The notes below the pieces were generated by a model. It did not search any database and was not told where the DNA came from. It saw only the letters and a program-made list of their open reading frames with translations. A stretch of 64,000 nucleotides of DNA, taken from positions 1-64,000 of the IMG/VR virus record IMGVR_UViG_3300032285_002244; one strand, written 5' to 3'. The first letter of the stretch is position 1, and every line of letters starts with the position of its first letter. Shown here in pieces: positions 1 to 9,275 of the stretch. Made by a program: the position numbers and the translations under genes. Source of the stretch: a virus.

Positions 1-60
1 AGTACCATTAGTACCATTAGTACCATTAGTACCATTAGTACCATTAGTACCATTAGTACC
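1..60. repeat. 9-bp tandem repeat inside the fibre gene
   Basis: The unit agtaccatt is repeated six times in perfect tandem and continues in degenerate form to about position 115. On the coding strand it reads as Gly-Thr-Asn triplets. Repeat-length change by slippage would lengthen or shorten the collagen stalk in frame. Confidence 0.9.
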
Positions 61-3051
61 TTGAGTACCGTTAGTACCTGTAGTACCTTGAGTACCGTTA
101 GTACCGTTAGACCCAGCAGTACCTTGAATACCTGTTCCAGTTAATCCTTGAAGTCCCTGTGTGCCTTGTAAACCTGTTAGGCCTTGTGCACCATCAGCTC
201 CATTACTTCCATTAGAACCTGCGGTACCTTGAATACCATTAGACCCAGAAGTTCCTTGAGTACCAAGAGTACCTTGTGTACCCTGAGTTCCAAGAGTTCC
301 TTGAACACCTTGTGTACCGAGAGTACCTTGTGTTCCTTCAGTACCTTGGGCACCTTCAATACCTTGGGTTCCTTCGTAACCTTGAAGACCGTCTGTACCC
401 TGTAACCCAATATCACCTTGTAGCCCTTGAATACCTTGAGAACCAGTAGTTCCTTGTAATCCATTGCCACCAGTTAAACCTTGTGTACCAGTTGTGCCTT
501 GGGCGCCATCGTGTCCTTCAAGACCCTGAAGTCCTTGTTCACCAGTTTCGCCTTGAACACCTTGCAAGCCTTGTGTTCCTTGCAAACCAAGTAGACCTTG
601 TAATCCTTGAATACCTTGTAGTCCCGTTGTACCTTGAGTACCAATTGGGCCTTGTGTTCCAGTAACGCCTTGAATACCAGAGGAAAAAGTAATTAAGTCA
701 ATAGCATCATTATTAGAAAAACCAGTAGTACCAATACCACCAGATGTAACAAACGTAATTGGGAATTTAATGTAACTGTTAGAAACAACAATAACGTTTC
801 CAGTTAGTTTAAACGTTTGGTAATTATTAGAGTCTGCTTTTGATTGAATGATTATTGTATCGTCTTGTTTAACAAGAGCTAATAGAACATCAACGTCTAC
901 ACCCACATCAGTAATGTGATTTACATAAATGTAAGTTGCAGAAGTTTGAGTAGCATTATCCCACTTTAATTTACCAGTTGCTGGTTGAGAATCTGTTTGG
1001 TCAGTGGTGTTGGTTTTGTAGTTGTAGTAACTAGAGGAGCTACCACTAGCACCAGTATTACCTTGAATACCTTGAGAACCAGTGTTCCCTTGAACACCTT
1101 GAACTCCCTGTGTTCCTTGTGTACCCTGCATACCTTGTAAACCTTGAGTACCTTGGGTTCCATCGTTTCCTTGGATACCTTGAATACCTTGGATACCTTG
1201 AGTTCCGTCATGTCCTTGCAGACCAGTTAGACCTTGTGCACCAGTAGTTCCTAAAGTACCTTGGATACCTTGGGAACCTGTTGTACCCTGTAAGCCTGTT
1301 TCACCAATGCTTCCCTGCAAACCTTGGATGCCAGTAAATCCTTGAATACCTTGTGTACCTTGGATTCCCTGGGTGCCTTGTGTACCAGTAGCTCCTTGAG
1401 TACCAGTAGCTCCTTGTAAACCTTCAGTACCTTGTGGTCCTTGAATTCCCTGTAACCCTTGAGTACCTGTAGTACCTTGAGTACCGTTAGTACCTTGGAT
1501 TCCTTGGGTACCCTGCACACCCTGTACTCCTTGAGTACCTTGAGTACCTTGGGCTCCTTGAATGCCTTGAGTACCCTGTGTGCCCTGTGTGCCCTGAACA
1601 CCCTGCGTTCCTTGAGCACCAGTGGTTCCTTGGACTCCTTGAGTACCAACAGCACCTTGAATACCAGTGGTTCCTTGGTTCCCTTGGATTCCCTGTGTGC
1701 CCTGAGCTCCTTGCAAACCTTGAGTACCTTGAATGCCTTGAGTACCCTGTGCTCCTGTAGTTCCTTGAGTTCCAAAGTAACCGCTAGCAGATAGTTCTAC
1801 CCAGGTGTAGTTATTCCCATCATAAATGTATGTGTACTCTGAACCAGAGTTTGAATCAACCCAACGGTCTCCTAAATCAGGAGTGCTTGGTGGTACGGTG
1901 TCATAAGTAACTCTTGGATGAGGTCCTTGTAATCCTTGCAAACCTTGAGTACCTTGGGTGCCTTGTACTCCTTGTACACCTTGAGAACCAGTAGTTCCTT
2001 GTACGCCTTGTACGCCTTGAACTCCTTGAATTCCTTGAGTGCCTTGAACTCCCTGTATACCTTGGGTTCCTTGTACTCCTTGAGTGCCTTGAACTCCCTG
2101 TACTCCTTGAGTGCCTTGAATACCAAAATTTCCTTGAATACCTTGAACACCCTGTGTACCTTGAACTCCTTGAATTCCTTGAACTCCTTGGGTTCCTTGA
2201 ATTCCTTGGGGACCTTGAACACCTTGTGTACCTTGAGCACCTGTATCGCCAATATCTCCATTACGAGCAAAAGTAATGTTAGAAAGAGTTAAGTCAGAAA
2301 AACTGCTTACACTTCCAGAAACAAATGCAACTGGAACTTCATAGTATGAATCATGAAAATAATGATTACCTATAATGCTAAAGTAAACATAATTGTTTAC
2401 GTTGTTTGCGTCGTAAAGTTTAAACGTACCTTTTATAGAAGATGTAGAGTCATCAATTGTCGCTAGAAAAGCAGAGACGTCAGTAGACAAGTTATCTACA
2501 AAACTTATGTATAGCTCAGTTGCAGAAGCAAACCCTGAATTAAACTTTAACTTTCCGTTACCAGGATTACTATCAACTGTGTTTGTTAGGTACACATACT
2601 CAAAGGTTTCTCCGCCAAAATTACCTGTTGGTCCTTGAGTACCTTTTGCACCTTGTACACCTAATACACCCTGAGTTCCTTGTCTACCTTGGACTCCTTG
2701 AGGTCCTTGAATACCTTGGAGTCCTTGAAGTCCCTGAGTTCCTTGTCTACCTTGGACTCCTTGAATACCTTGGGTTCCTTGTACTCCTTGTACTCCTTGA
2801 GTGCCTTGAATACCAAAATTTCCTTGAATACCTTGGGTACCTTGTACTCCCTGGGGACCTTGAATACCTTGAGTACCTTGAATGCCTAAATCACCTTGAA
2901 TACCAGTTGTTCCTTGCAATCCCTGAACACCACGAGCTCCACCTTGACCAGCACCTACAGTTATATTTGTAGGAGTAGTAGCTTGTACAGTGATTGTTTG
3001 GATACTACACGTACAGTTGTATGAAACGTTTCCGCAATTACAACTGGTCAC
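1..3051 (-). CDS. Collagen-like tail fibre / virion protein (C-terminus beyond window)
   Basis: An open frame of 1017 codons runs from a GTG at 3051 to the window edge without a stop. The GTG overlaps the TGA of the upstream gene and has an AGGTGA Shine-Dalgarno. A Cys-rich N-terminus (about residues 1-35) is followed by four Gly-X-Y collagen-like stretches (about 36-141, 268-373, 423-668 and 790-1017), mostly G-(T/I/V)-Q and G-T-N triplets. Between them lie two related globular domains (about 143-268 and 669-790), both carrying a TGKLKW/NGKLKF-type motif followed by S-A-T, and a short GDRWVDS..YTYIYDG..W linker (about 374-423). Collagen triplets in phages form trimeric stalks of fibres or head appendages. 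Its place next to the connector and capsid genes suggests a virion appendage. The exact location on the virion is inference. Confidence 0.9.
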   Translation of the reverse strand, partial: MTSCNCGNVSYNCTCSIQTITVQATTPTNITVGAGQGGARGVQGLQGTTGIQGDLGIQGTQGIQGPQGVQGTQGIQGNFGIQGTQGVQGVQGTQGIQGVQGRQGTQGLQGLQGIQGPQGVQGRQGTQGVLGVQGAKGTQGPTGNFGGETFEYVYLTNTVDSNPGNGKLKFNSGFASATELYISFVDNLSTDVSAFLATIDDSTSSIKGTFKLYDANNVNNYVYFSIIGNHYFHDSYYEVPVAFVSGSVSSFSDLTLSNITFARNGDIGDTGAQGTQGVQGPQGIQGTQGVQGIQGVQGTQGVQGIQGNFGIQGTQGVQGVQGTQGVQGTQGIQGVQGTQGIQGVQGVQGVQGTTGSQGVQGVQGTQGTQGLQGLQGPHPRVTYDTVPPSTPDLGDRWVDSNSGSEYTYIYDGNNYTWVELSASGYFGTQGTTGAQGTQGIQGTQGLQGAQGTQGIQGNQGTTGIQGAVGTQGVQGTTGAQGTQGVQGTQGTQGTQGIQGAQGTQGTQGVQGVQGTQGIQGTNGTQGTTGTQGLQGIQGPQGTEGLQGATGTQGATGTQGTQGIQGTQGIQGFTGIQGLQGSIGETGLQGTTGSQGIQGTLGTTGAQGLTGLQGHDGTQGIQGIQGIQGNDGTQGTQGLQGMQGTQGTQGVQGVQGNTGSQGIQGNTGASGSSSSYYNYKTNTTDQTDSQPATGKLKWDNATQTSATYIYVNHITDVGVDVDVLLALVKQDDTIIIQSKADSNNYQTFKLTGNVIVVSNSYIKFPITFVTSGGIGTTGFSNNDAIDLITFSSGIQGVTGTQGPIGTQGTTGLQGIQGLQGLLGLQGTQGLQGVQGETGEQGLQGLEGHDGAQGTTGTQGLTGGNGLQGTTGSQGIQGLQGDIGLQGTDGLQGYEGTQGIEGAQGTEGTQGTLGTQGVQGTLGTQGTQGTLGTQGTSGSNGIQGTAGSNGSNGADGAQGLTGLQGTQGLQGLTGTGIQGTAGSNGTNGTQGTTGTNGTQGTNGTNGTNGTNGTNGTNGT

Positions 3052-4097
3052 ATTGTCACCTCACGAGTGACATAAACTACGCCTCTCATGTAAGTCTTTT
3101 GGTATGTTGGGTCTGAATCAGATGTAGCTTGAATATCCCAGTAACAACGTTCTGGTAGAGCTTCAGTTTGAACTGTTGTTAGAGAAAGAGTTAACTTGGT
3201 GTTATCACCCTCTACTGGTGTTGTAGTAAACGTAGCCAAAAGTGTTGGGCTTGCTTGTTGCATTCTGATTTCTGACTTGAATGTATAACCAGATATGTCG
3301 AATGGGAAGTCCAGTTCAACAGAAAACGAGTCGCCTTGGTACATAGTCAAATCGTATGTAGGAACATCAGATGCTGAAATAGCGCTTCCGTAACTTGGCA
3401 TAGAAAGCTCTGCACGACGTGGCATTGATAGGTCGTCTACTTCCATTGGAAGGTAAACTGGAACATAACGATTTGTAGTCTTGGATATTCTCCGCAACGA
3501 AAAAACATCAATTTTGTAAAGACCAATACCAAGCATTGAACAAAGCTCTTTATATTGTTCTTTTCTAGTTTGAATCATTTCCATCAATTGGCGATAACGT
3601 TCAGAGCGAGGAATAACCACTCCGTCTGGAGCTGTAATATCAATATCAAATGAGGAATCAGTGGCTAGCGTATAAAGCGCCAATGTAGATGCGTAAATAA
3701 CTACTGGGTATTCTTCAATACCAGGCAAAGTCATAAGTGTGTAACCGCGACCATGAGCGTCTGCGTGGTTAGCAATGTGTTGCCCAAAAGCTGTATCAAT
3801 AAACTGGCATATTTCACTATCAATAAAGTATCTGTAATAGGTGCCAGAAAAAGTTAGAGTAACTCCAGCGGTAGGAACGCTATCAGTTGTTACATACCCA
3901 GTTAATTCTTCTACGGTAACAGCAGAAGAGATGTCTGTATCCTCAGCTAGTACCATAAGGGTAGAGCCATTTACTGGGGAATAGGGAAGTAAAAAACGGT
4001 TTGTGGTACCGTCAACTACGACTCGATGGACGAAGGATTTTCCTGTATCGCCAAGTTCAAACCGTAATCTGTCTGCAAGACTGTTGAGTGTTGCCAC
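3048..4097 (-). CDS. Virion protein, connector-like with C-terminal beta domain
   Basis: 349 residues with a GTG start preceded by GGAGG. The gene lies between the capsid/small connector genes and the fibre gene, whose GTG overlaps this stop codon. The first 200 residues are mixed alpha/beta and resemble head-tail connector proteins of phages in general shape. The last 100 residues (from about [17 protein letters not shown]) look like the all-beta modules seen at the N-termini of baseplate and receptor-binding proteins, with QGDSF, a two-strand repeat and a [11 protein letters not shown] ending. A neck or head-tail joining role, possibly anchoring the fibre, is inferred from gene order and not from a specific family match. 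Confidence 0.6.
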   Translation of the reverse strand: MATLNSLADRLRFELGDTGKSFVHRVVVDGTTNRFLLPYSPVNGSTLMVLAEDTDISSAVTVEELTGYVTTDSVPTAGVTLTFSGTYYRYFIDSEICQFIDTAFGQHIANHADAHGRGYTLMTLPGIEEYPVVIYASTLALYTLATDSSFDIDITAPDGVVIPRSERYRQLMEMIQTRKEQYKELCSMLGIGLYKIDVFSLRRISKTTNRYVPVYLPMEVDDLSMPRRAELSMPSYGSAISASDVPTYDLTMYQGDSFSVELDFPFDISGYTFKSEIRMQQASPTLLATFTTTPVEGDNTKLTLSLTTVQTEALPERCYWDIQATSDSDPTYQKTYMRGVVYVTREVTM

Positions 4098-4141
4098 AAA
4101 ACCTCCAGGAATCTTTAGAGATGATTATCTCTCGTTATTGC

Positions 4142-4199
4142 AAAATAAAAAGGTCCAACCCCAACTGGGAGGAGGGCGGGAACCAGTTGAGGTTGGACT
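4142..4199 (-). terminator. Rho-independent terminator
   Basis: A 17-bp inverted repeat (4152-4168 with 4183-4199) with two mismatches is followed on the minus strand by CCTTTTTATTTT. It lies downstream of 4212-4583 and upstream of 3048-4097, so it would end or attenuate capsid-operon transcripts before the connector and fibre genes. Confidence 0.85.
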
Positions 4200-4211
4200 A
4201 CTGTAGACGCC

Positions 4212-4583
4212 TTAGTTAGGACGCCAAATGTATCCAAGTTGTTCTAGGTAATTAGCAAGACCTAGTGGAACACGGTACTTAACGCCTGCTTTAAAGGTGT
4301 AGTGGTTACCGACTCCGTAAGTCATGTCTTCGATATCTGTGATTGTGCGAATGATTACTGCATCATTTGCAACACTAACACCTACATCTTCAATTTCGTC
4401 TAAAACAAGTGGAGCGTCTGGACGCTTCGGGTCGAAGACATCGTTTTCCAGACTCTCTGCCTCAATTTGCGCAGCGATAGAGATTTCATCTTTACGCTTG
4501 CGTAGTTCTTCTTTATTCTTTTTTGTTGCTTGTTCCGCTGCACGGCCTGTTGCGTCTAGCGGACTTACTGGTGTATTTGCCAC
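4212..4583 (-). CDS. Small virion protein after major capsid, probable head-tail connector
   Basis: 123 residues with a GTG start and an AGGAGA site upstream. The N-terminal 55 residues are charged and helical (KKNKEELRKRKDEI). The C-terminal half is a compact beta domain ending KYRVPLGLANYLEQLGYIWRPN, with YTFKAGVKYRVP typical of small phage head-completion or adaptor proteins. It sits directly downstream of the major capsid gene and upstream of the connector-like gene. I do not recognise a named family; the role is inferred from position. Confidence 0.6.
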   Translation of the reverse strand: MANTPVSPLDATGRAAEQATKKNKEELRKRKDEISIAAQIEAESLENDVFDPKRPDAPLVLDEIEDVGVSVANDAVIIRTITDIEDMTYGVGNHYTFKAGVKYRVPLGLANYLEQLGYIWRPN

Positions 4584-4625
4584 GGTGTTTATTCTCCTAA
4601 AATAGTTTTGTTTATTAGTGATGAC

Positions 4626-4654
4626 TGTGGGCCCAGGAAGGAGTAGGGCCCACA
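4626..4654 (-). terminator. GC-rich hairpin after major capsid gene
   Basis: A perfect 9-bp stem, tgtgggccc (4626-4634) with gggcccaca (4646-4654), separated by 11 bases, lies 14 bp downstream of the capsid stop codon. No T-tract follows on the minus strand, so it may be an RNA-processing or 3'-end protecting hairpin rather than a full terminator. Confidence 0.55.
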
Positions 4655-4667
4655 GACATCGGTAGTC

Positions 4668-5795
4668 TTAGTTTGTGTAAACCTTGACGATTGCTTGGTC
4701 GGTGATAACACCTAGACCCCAGATTGCGTACCATGCAAGAGCGTGTTCACGACCGAAGTCTAGAACGCCACCATCGCGTAGTTCAACTGGAAGCGAGATT
4801 GCGTGACCAAATGCGTTGTCACCAATCATGATTGATTCGTAAACTTCAGCACCGTTACCAGTTGCGTTGTTTAAGTAACCTGCTTCTGCTGTGTAATCTG
4901 CAGATACTGGGTTTCCACCATTACCTGGGCTAGTGTTAGACTTAACAGGAACAACTCCCTGGTCTGCTGGAGCACCAACAAGAGATGTAGTTGTGTAGCC
5001 TGCGTTAACAGCCAACTTCTTAACCTGTGTTGTTTCGATGAATACAACGTCGTATAGACGACCGATTTCACCTAGCATGAAGTTACCTGGAGCTGCGTAC
5101 TTTGTGACTTCGATAAACTCTGGGTTTGAACGAATATCACGAGATTGCTTAGGGTGTACGAATTGTACGTAGGTCTCGCCTAAACGAGGAATGTTCTTAC
5201 CAGCAAGGGTAAGAGCAGCATCCTTAACAGCACCTGTTGACAACTTGAAGTTACCATCTAGTTCTGAGATTGCTGTTGCAGCTGTACCTTCGTTGTACCA
5301 GTCATTGATACCTTGTACACCTGTACGGTCATAACCAAATACTGCTGATGTTGCAGCAGAAAGTGTATTACGTGCCTGCACGTCTAGGTACTGTGCCATG
5401 TGGCGACCTAGAAGACGTGAAGCAGATGCCATAACGTCATCGAATGATGCGTTAAGTAGTAGTTCAGAAACTGCTACTGCGTAGCCGTGTTCTGCAACTG
5501 TGATTGCAATTTGCTCTGCTGTTAGAGCGTTTGTTGTCATACGTACACCTTCTGTAAGAGGTGATGGGTCGACAGCAAAGTTCTTGTAACGAAGGAAGTT
5601 CACACGAAGACCAGGAGCAACTCCTAGTTCAGTCTTCTTAACTGCAAATTGTTCGAAACGAAGAATTGGCATTGCTTGGAACAAGATTTCCTTGCTCCAG
5701 ATTGTTTGAATTGCTTGGTTCAGGCTGCTGTTTGCGCCTGAGTACGCTGTTGGGGCTCCCGCTAGTTGCGAGGTACCTGTAATTGCACTTGCCAT
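4668..5795 (-). CDS. Major capsid protein, N4-gp56-like (HK97 fold)
   Basis: 375 residues from the ATG at 5795 (MASAITG). An in-frame TTG nine bases upstream sits almost on top of the AAAGGA Shine-Dalgarno, so the ATG is preferred. The pattern RVNFLRYKNFAVDP, LTEGVRMTTN, then ITVAEHGYAVAVSELLLNAS and a conserved VKKLAVNAGYTT/GDNAFGHAISLP region is typical of the N4-gp56 family of HK97-fold capsid proteins, which form the hexamers and pentamers of the head. It follows the scaffold gene and precedes connector-like genes, the usual order portal, scaffold, capsid, connectors. Codon use is the most regular in the window, as expected for a highly expressed gene. Confidence 0.9.
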   Translation of the reverse strand: MASAITGTSQLAGAPTAYSGANSSLNQAIQTIWSKEILFQAMPILRFEQFAVKKTELGVAPGLRVNFLRYKNFAVDPSPLTEGVRMTTNALTAEQIAITVAEHGYAVAVSELLLNASFDDVMASASRLLGRHMAQYLDVQARNTLSAATSAVFGYDRTGVQGINDWYNEGTAATAISELDGNFKLSTGAVKDAALTLAGKNIPRLGETYVQFVHPKQSRDIRSNPEFIEVTKYAAPGNFMLGEIGRLYDVVFIETTQVKKLAVNAGYTTTSLVGAPADQGVVPVKSNTSPGNGGNPVSADYTAEAGYLNNATGNGAEVYESIMIGDNAFGHAISLPVELRDGGVLDFGREHALAWYAIWGLGVITDQAIVKVYTN

Positions 5796-5832
5796 GTAGG
5801 TCAAGTCCTTTCTTAGTTGTTAGTAAGGGGGA

Positions 5833-6597
5833 TTAATTACCGAACAGTCCCTGACCACGATTGGATGCATTAGGTAAAACTTTATTTCTTATTTTCGCAT
5901 ATTCCGACATAGGCATGTCTTTGATGCCTTCAGGAGAGTACATGTTTTGCGCCGAGTCGTTATCGAGAGGTCCTGATGCAGGTGCGGTTACTCGTGCACC
6001 TACCATTTGCTGCTTAGCTGATTGCATTGCTGCTTGTGCAGATTGCAAAATGCTTGCAGATTTTTCTTTGAGCATTGCAATGCTTTGCTCAACTTCATCT
6101 TGAGAATTACCATTAATTAAATCAATTAGTTCAGGAACAATTGAATCACGTTCTTGTTCTAATCGAGATTGACGATAGTTCATCAATTCTTGGTACTGAC
6201 GTTCTCTTTCAAGGAGGGCAAAAGCCTTTTCTCTCTCAAGACGTTCATTCTCAAGTTGAGCCTGAAATTCTTGCTCCTTCTTAGCGAGGAGGTCCTTAAG
6301 AGAAAGTTGTTCTTCTTCTTCTTGCTTTTTCTTTGCTTCACGTTCTGCTTCTTTGGCAGCACGTTTAGCGTCTTTTTCTGCTTCTTTAGCGGCTTGTTCT
6401 TCACGAGCCTTTTTCAAAGATGCAAGTTCTTCTTTCATTTTTTCCATCTGTGGGTACAGCTTTGCTTTCTCTTGCTCACGAGCTTTTGCAAGGTCATCAG
6501 CGCTATAAGAAGTCACTTCTTCAATACCCATTTCTGTTGCTGAAGGTTGTTCAACGTTTCCGTTAACTACTTCAGTTACTTCTGTTTGGTCTGCCAT
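5833..6597 (-). CDS. Capsid scaffolding protein
   Basis: 254 residues with an AGGTGA site before the ATG. The middle (about residues 35-150) is a long, highly charged coiled coil rich in Glu, Lys and Ala (AAKEAEKDAKRAAKEAERE), and the ends are low in structure. No enzyme motif is visible. Charge pattern, length and position between portal and major capsid genes are those of phage scaffolds, which template procapsid assembly and leave before or during packaging. A fused protease domain is not seen. Confidence 0.85.
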   Translation of the reverse strand: MADQTEVTEVVNGNVEQPSATEMGIEEVTSYSADDLAKAREQEKAKLYPQMEKMKEELASLKKAREEQAAKEAEKDAKRAAKEAEREAKKKQEEEEQLSLKDLLAKKEQEFQAQLENERLEREKAFALLERERQYQELMNYRQSRLEQERDSIVPELIDLINGNSQDEVEQSIAMLKEKSASILQSAQAAMQSAKQQMVGARVTAPASGPLDNDSAQNMYSPEGIKDMPMSEYAKIRNKVLPNASNRGQGLFGN

Positions 6598-6660
6598 TAT
6601 TGGTCACCTATATTTCTTGTCTCATTGTCCGAATGCCCTAGGGCGTGCCACTTGGTTGTT

Positions 6661-6724
6661 ACGAGATAATTGCATTACATTTTAATGCTTTTGTCTCGTT
6701 ATATCCTGATAAATCTTTTATCAG
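6661..6724. other. Nested inverted repeats in scaffold-portal gap
   Basis: Within the 131-bp gap, ACGAGA (6661) pairs with TCTCGT and encloses a second stem GCATTA/TAATGC; next to it CTGATAAA (6706-6713) pairs with TTTATCAG (6717-6724). No clear T-tract follows. These could be transcript-processing hairpins at the portal 3' end. Confidence 0.4.
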
Positions 6725-6728
6725 AAAA

Positions 6729-8468
6729 TTAGTTGTCTTTGTCTACCGTTCTCCTCTGAGGCATCTTTGTTCCGTATGCCTTGGTTACTAAAGATTCACG
6801 CATTGAAGCTTCGGCTTGTTTTTCCATATTAGCCATTTGCTCTTGTGCTGGGTCCTTAACGTTTTCGTCAGTTTGAGGACCTTCAATTCCATCTCCCATT
6901 ACATCGCCATCACCTAGCTCAGTTGGCTGCATTGGGATAGCAGAGTTGCCATCTGGTCCTGGCATCATGCCAGTCATATCCATAATAGCTTTTTGAATTT
7001 GAATCTTAACAAGTTGTAGAGCGCCGTCTGCAGTTGCATCAGCGATAAGCTCTTGACGAATTTCGTCTAGCTTTTCTTCTGGGAATTCCTCGCCCAGCGT
7101 ACGCAGGGCTCCTTCCTTGGACTCTAGGCCCATACCCAATTTTGTTTGGATTTCATTAAGAACAATAAGTTTGTCTAATGGAAGAGGAGGTGGGAACTGT
7201 ACATAATTTTGGTATGTGATTGGGTCGTTAGGGTCTAAACGGTCTAACTGACCATCTTTAATAGGACCATCTACATCTGGATTGTAAATAAAGGTTTCGG
7301 GTTCTTTTACTGCAAGAGTACGAATTGCAATCTCGTTTATCTTCTCTAAACCTTTACCGTATTGCGCTACCTTTTGTGAATAGCGATTCATTAATGGTTG
7401 ATACTGAATAGAGAGTGCAACACCTGAAGTGTTAGAAATAGGTTGAACTTGTCCCAGTGCGGTTTCTGGAATGTTCATGATTTCATGCATTGAGCGCTTT
7501 AGTAGTTCTAGGTACTTCAGGGCTCCGTCAATACCTGATGCACCACCTTCAAGGTTGAAGACTTGAGCATCTTTTGGAAGACCGCCCCAAACCTTCTTAG
7601 CGCCTTTTTCTAGGTTAGAGGCTTTAGCACCCACGATTACCGTTACTGGTGATGCGTGGTAATTAATGATGTCAGCAACATCAGTGCTAATTTCGTTATA
7701 TGCGCGGTTGATAGTGATGATGTCGTGTGCGTCTGCGAGACCCCACGGTGAACCTGAAACAGGAACGTTAGGAATATGAACTACAGGAACAATACCCAAT
7801 GGATTAGGGCGTGAGTCAATTAGCTCATCATTGATATACTCTTCAATCATGTCGTCAGTAAGGATTTCAGTGTAAGTAAACACTTGGCGTGTTCCTTCTA
7901 ATGAAGTTCCCCAGAAACGATACTTTTGTTTAAAACGTAATAAACGTGTGCGGTCATGTGGGTGGAATTCAGGAAAACAGAATGATGAGTTAAGAGGAAG
8001 AATACGAACACGACCTGGGTGTGTTAATCCAGTGGTATCTGTCCAAGCTTCTTCATAAGCAATCTTTACAAATACGTCGCCAGTAATTCCGCCTTGTTGT
8101 CCCATTTCAAGAAGGACACGCATCTTGTCGTTGTCAATTTCCCAAATGCGCTCTAAACGGTCAGGGATAATAGCTTCAGTTGCTTTTGGAGAACGGAAGT
8201 GAACTCCACGACCAAATGTAAAACGTGAAAGATAATCGTTAAATGCGCGGTAGTAGTTAACCGCAATTTGCATTTCGCCTTGTTCACGGCGATAACCCCA
8301 GTGATGACCAAGGTACATTGCCCAGTTTAATGAATAACGGTTTAGGCGAGGACCGTGTACTTCAAATTCTTCATCTGCAAGTTCTACTAATCCCAATGGG
8401 GAAATAGAAATAGTTAAGTCAGATGATGCCGCTCTATATGACGGCGGACTAAAGTCCAGAAATGACAT
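6729..8468 (-). CDS. Portal protein
   Basis: 579 residues. The first 100 residues contain NWAMYLGHHWGYRREQGE and YYRAFNDYLSRFTFGRG, and the centre has GVALSIQYQPLMNRYSQKVAQYGKGLEKINE followed by IRTLAV, the helical stem region typical of portals. The portal is a dodecamer at one capsid vertex through which DNA passes and to which terminase docks. The C-terminal 100 residues are acidic and Met-rich and probably lie inside the capsid. Its start overlaps the TAA of the upstream gene (TAATG), so translation is probably coupled. It precedes scaffold and capsid genes in the usual order. Confidence 0.9.
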   Translation of the reverse strand: MSFLDFSPPSYRAASSDLTISISPLGLVELADEEFEVHGPRLNRYSLNWAMYLGHHWGYRREQGEMQIAVNYYRAFNDYLSRFTFGRGVHFRSPKATEAIIPDRLERIWEIDNDKMRVLLEMGQQGGITGDVFVKIAYEEAWTDTTGLTHPGRVRILPLNSSFCFPEFHPHDRTRLLRFKQKYRFWGTSLEGTRQVFTYTEILTDDMIEEYINDELIDSRPNPLGIVPVVHIPNVPVSGSPWGLADAHDIITINRAYNEISTDVADIINYHASPVTVIVGAKASNLEKGAKKVWGGLPKDAQVFNLEGGASGIDGALKYLELLKRSMHEIMNIPETALGQVQPISNTSGVALSIQYQPLMNRYSQKVAQYGKGLEKINEIAIRTLAVKEPETFIYNPDVDGPIKDGQLDRLDPNDPITYQNYVQFPPPLPLDKLIVLNEIQTKLGMGLESKEGALRTLGEEFPEEKLDEIRQELIADATADGALQLVKIQIQKAIMDMTGMMPGPDGNSAIPMQPTELGDGDVMGDGIEGPQTDENVKDPAQEQMANMEKQAEASMRESLVTKAYGTKMPQRRTVDKDN

Positions 8469-8731
8469 TACTTCTTGCCTTTATCCTTTTTGGAAGATTT
8501 TGTATCTTCCTTCTTTTCTTCTATATGTTTTTTCTTTTTAGCTTCAAATTTCTTTTTTTCAATTCCTCGTTTGCGGTCTACTTCAGTAGTTTCAATAAAC
8601 TTTCCACCGCTCTCTACATAACGCTTATGCACCCAGTGACTAGCACCTGGGTTTGGGTAAGTAGAATATTTGGCTTTAGCCTGTGCAACAATCATGTTGT
8701 ACAACTTAATATTAGCTGGCTTACTTGCCAT
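8468..8731 (-). CDS. Small lysine-rich protein upstream of portal
   Basis: 87 residues from the ATG at 8731, chosen because GGAGGAG lies seven bases upstream; the frame is open 13 codons further but without a ribosome site. A globular N-terminus (MASKPANIKLYNMIVAQAK, then YPNPGASHWVHKRYVESGGKF) leads into a tail that is about half Lys. The motif of Trp-Val-x-Lys-x-Tyr followed by Gly-Gly-x-Phe recurs in small phage proteins of unknown role. The basic tail suggests DNA or RNA contact. Function unknown. Confidence 0.7.
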   Translation of the reverse strand: MASKPANIKLYNMIVAQAKAKYSTYPNPGASHWVHKRYVESGGKFIETTEVDRKRGIEKKKFEAKKKKHIEEKKEDTKSSKKDKGKK

Positions 8732-8754
8732 GTTTATCTCCTCCGAAATATAAG

Positions 8755-8789
8755 CCGATAGCCCCCACACTAATGTGAGGGCGTATCGG
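8755..8789 (-). terminator. Hairpin between 8803-9198 and 8468-8731
   Basis: CCGATAGCCCCCACA (8755-8769) pairs with TGTGAGGGCGTATCGG (8774-8789), about 14 pairs with one bulge and a four-base loop. It lies directly downstream of the 8803-9198 stop. The minus strand then reads CTTATATTTC, a weak U-tract, so partial termination or processing is likely. Confidence 0.55.
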
Positions 8790-8802
8790 TGTCTGTACTA
8801 AC

Positions 8803-9198
8803 TTAGTCGTTTACTACAGTTGCAGATTGACGTTGTGTACGTCCACCTGAACGAGCGACTGTCTCAATCTTTGCTGCTGAGTTATCGCCGTATGTTCCGT
8901 GAGCGAATTCGCCTAGGAATGTTGGGGCTTCTACCCATGCTGCTGAACCAACGTGAGCACGCTCTGAGAGAGTTTCCTCTGCAGGCTTTTGCCACACTGG
9001 TGCATTACGATTTGGACGACCAGGTGCAGTTGCTGCTCCTGACATCATTCCTTTTTGGAAATCGTTTGGCACGTCTGTGTCAGTTGCGATTCCTTCTTCA
9101 AAGCGAAGTGGACCACGGCGTGTTACGTTGTCAGCGCCTTTGCGCTCGTAAACTTGTGGTGCACGCTCTGGGAATTGAGGTGCTGGTGAGATTGTCAT
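8803..9198 (-). CDS. Hypothetical structural-region protein
   Basis: 131 residues with a strong AAGGAG site. Rich in Pro, Arg, Thr and Ala with little hydrophobic core (RAPQVYERKGADNVTRRGP near the start). No motif recognised. It sits between terminase and portal genes and is flanked by hairpins on both sides, so it is likely a separately stabilised late transcript. A virion-internal or decoration protein is possible but unproven. Confidence 0.65.
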   Translation of the reverse strand: MTISPAPQFPERAPQVYERKGADNVTRRGPLRFEEGIATDTDVPNDFQKGMMSGAATAPGRPNRNAPVWQKPAEETLSERAHVGSAAWVEAPTFLGEFAHGTYGDNSAAKIETVARSGGRTQRQSATVVND

Positions 9199-9211
9199 TC
9201 TTACTCCTTAA

Positions 9212-9266
9212 GGATGTATTGGAAGGCCATTCCAGGTAATAGTTTCCTACCTTTTGGCCTTCTTGT
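9212..9266 (-). other. Inverted repeat between terminase and 8803-9198
   Basis: The arm gaaggcca near 9212 pairs with tggccttc near 9259 around an AT-rich loop. It spans the 77-bp gap downstream of the terminase stop. It is one of several junction hairpins in this late region. Confidence 0.4.
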
Positions 9267-9275
9267 GTTGTTCAA

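Noticed and set aside
1-60. Direct repeats that could be taken for a CRISPR array
   Set aside because: Units are 9 bp with no spacers and lie in frame inside a coding region. No cas genes are present; the Cas4-like gene belongs to the recombination operon.
60-2972. Long alternative-frame reading frames rich in Lys-Val-Leu or Ser-Thr-Leu
   Set aside because: They are frame-shifted readings of the Gly-X-Y coding repeats; the collagen frame itself is open from 3051 to the window edge with a proper start and ribosome site.
1-3051. Diversity-generating retroelement acting on the fibre gene
   Set aside because: No reverse transcriptase or template repeat is visible in the window.
6633-6642. Palindrome gccctagggc in the scaffold leader
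   Set aside because: Too short and isolated to call an operator or terminator.
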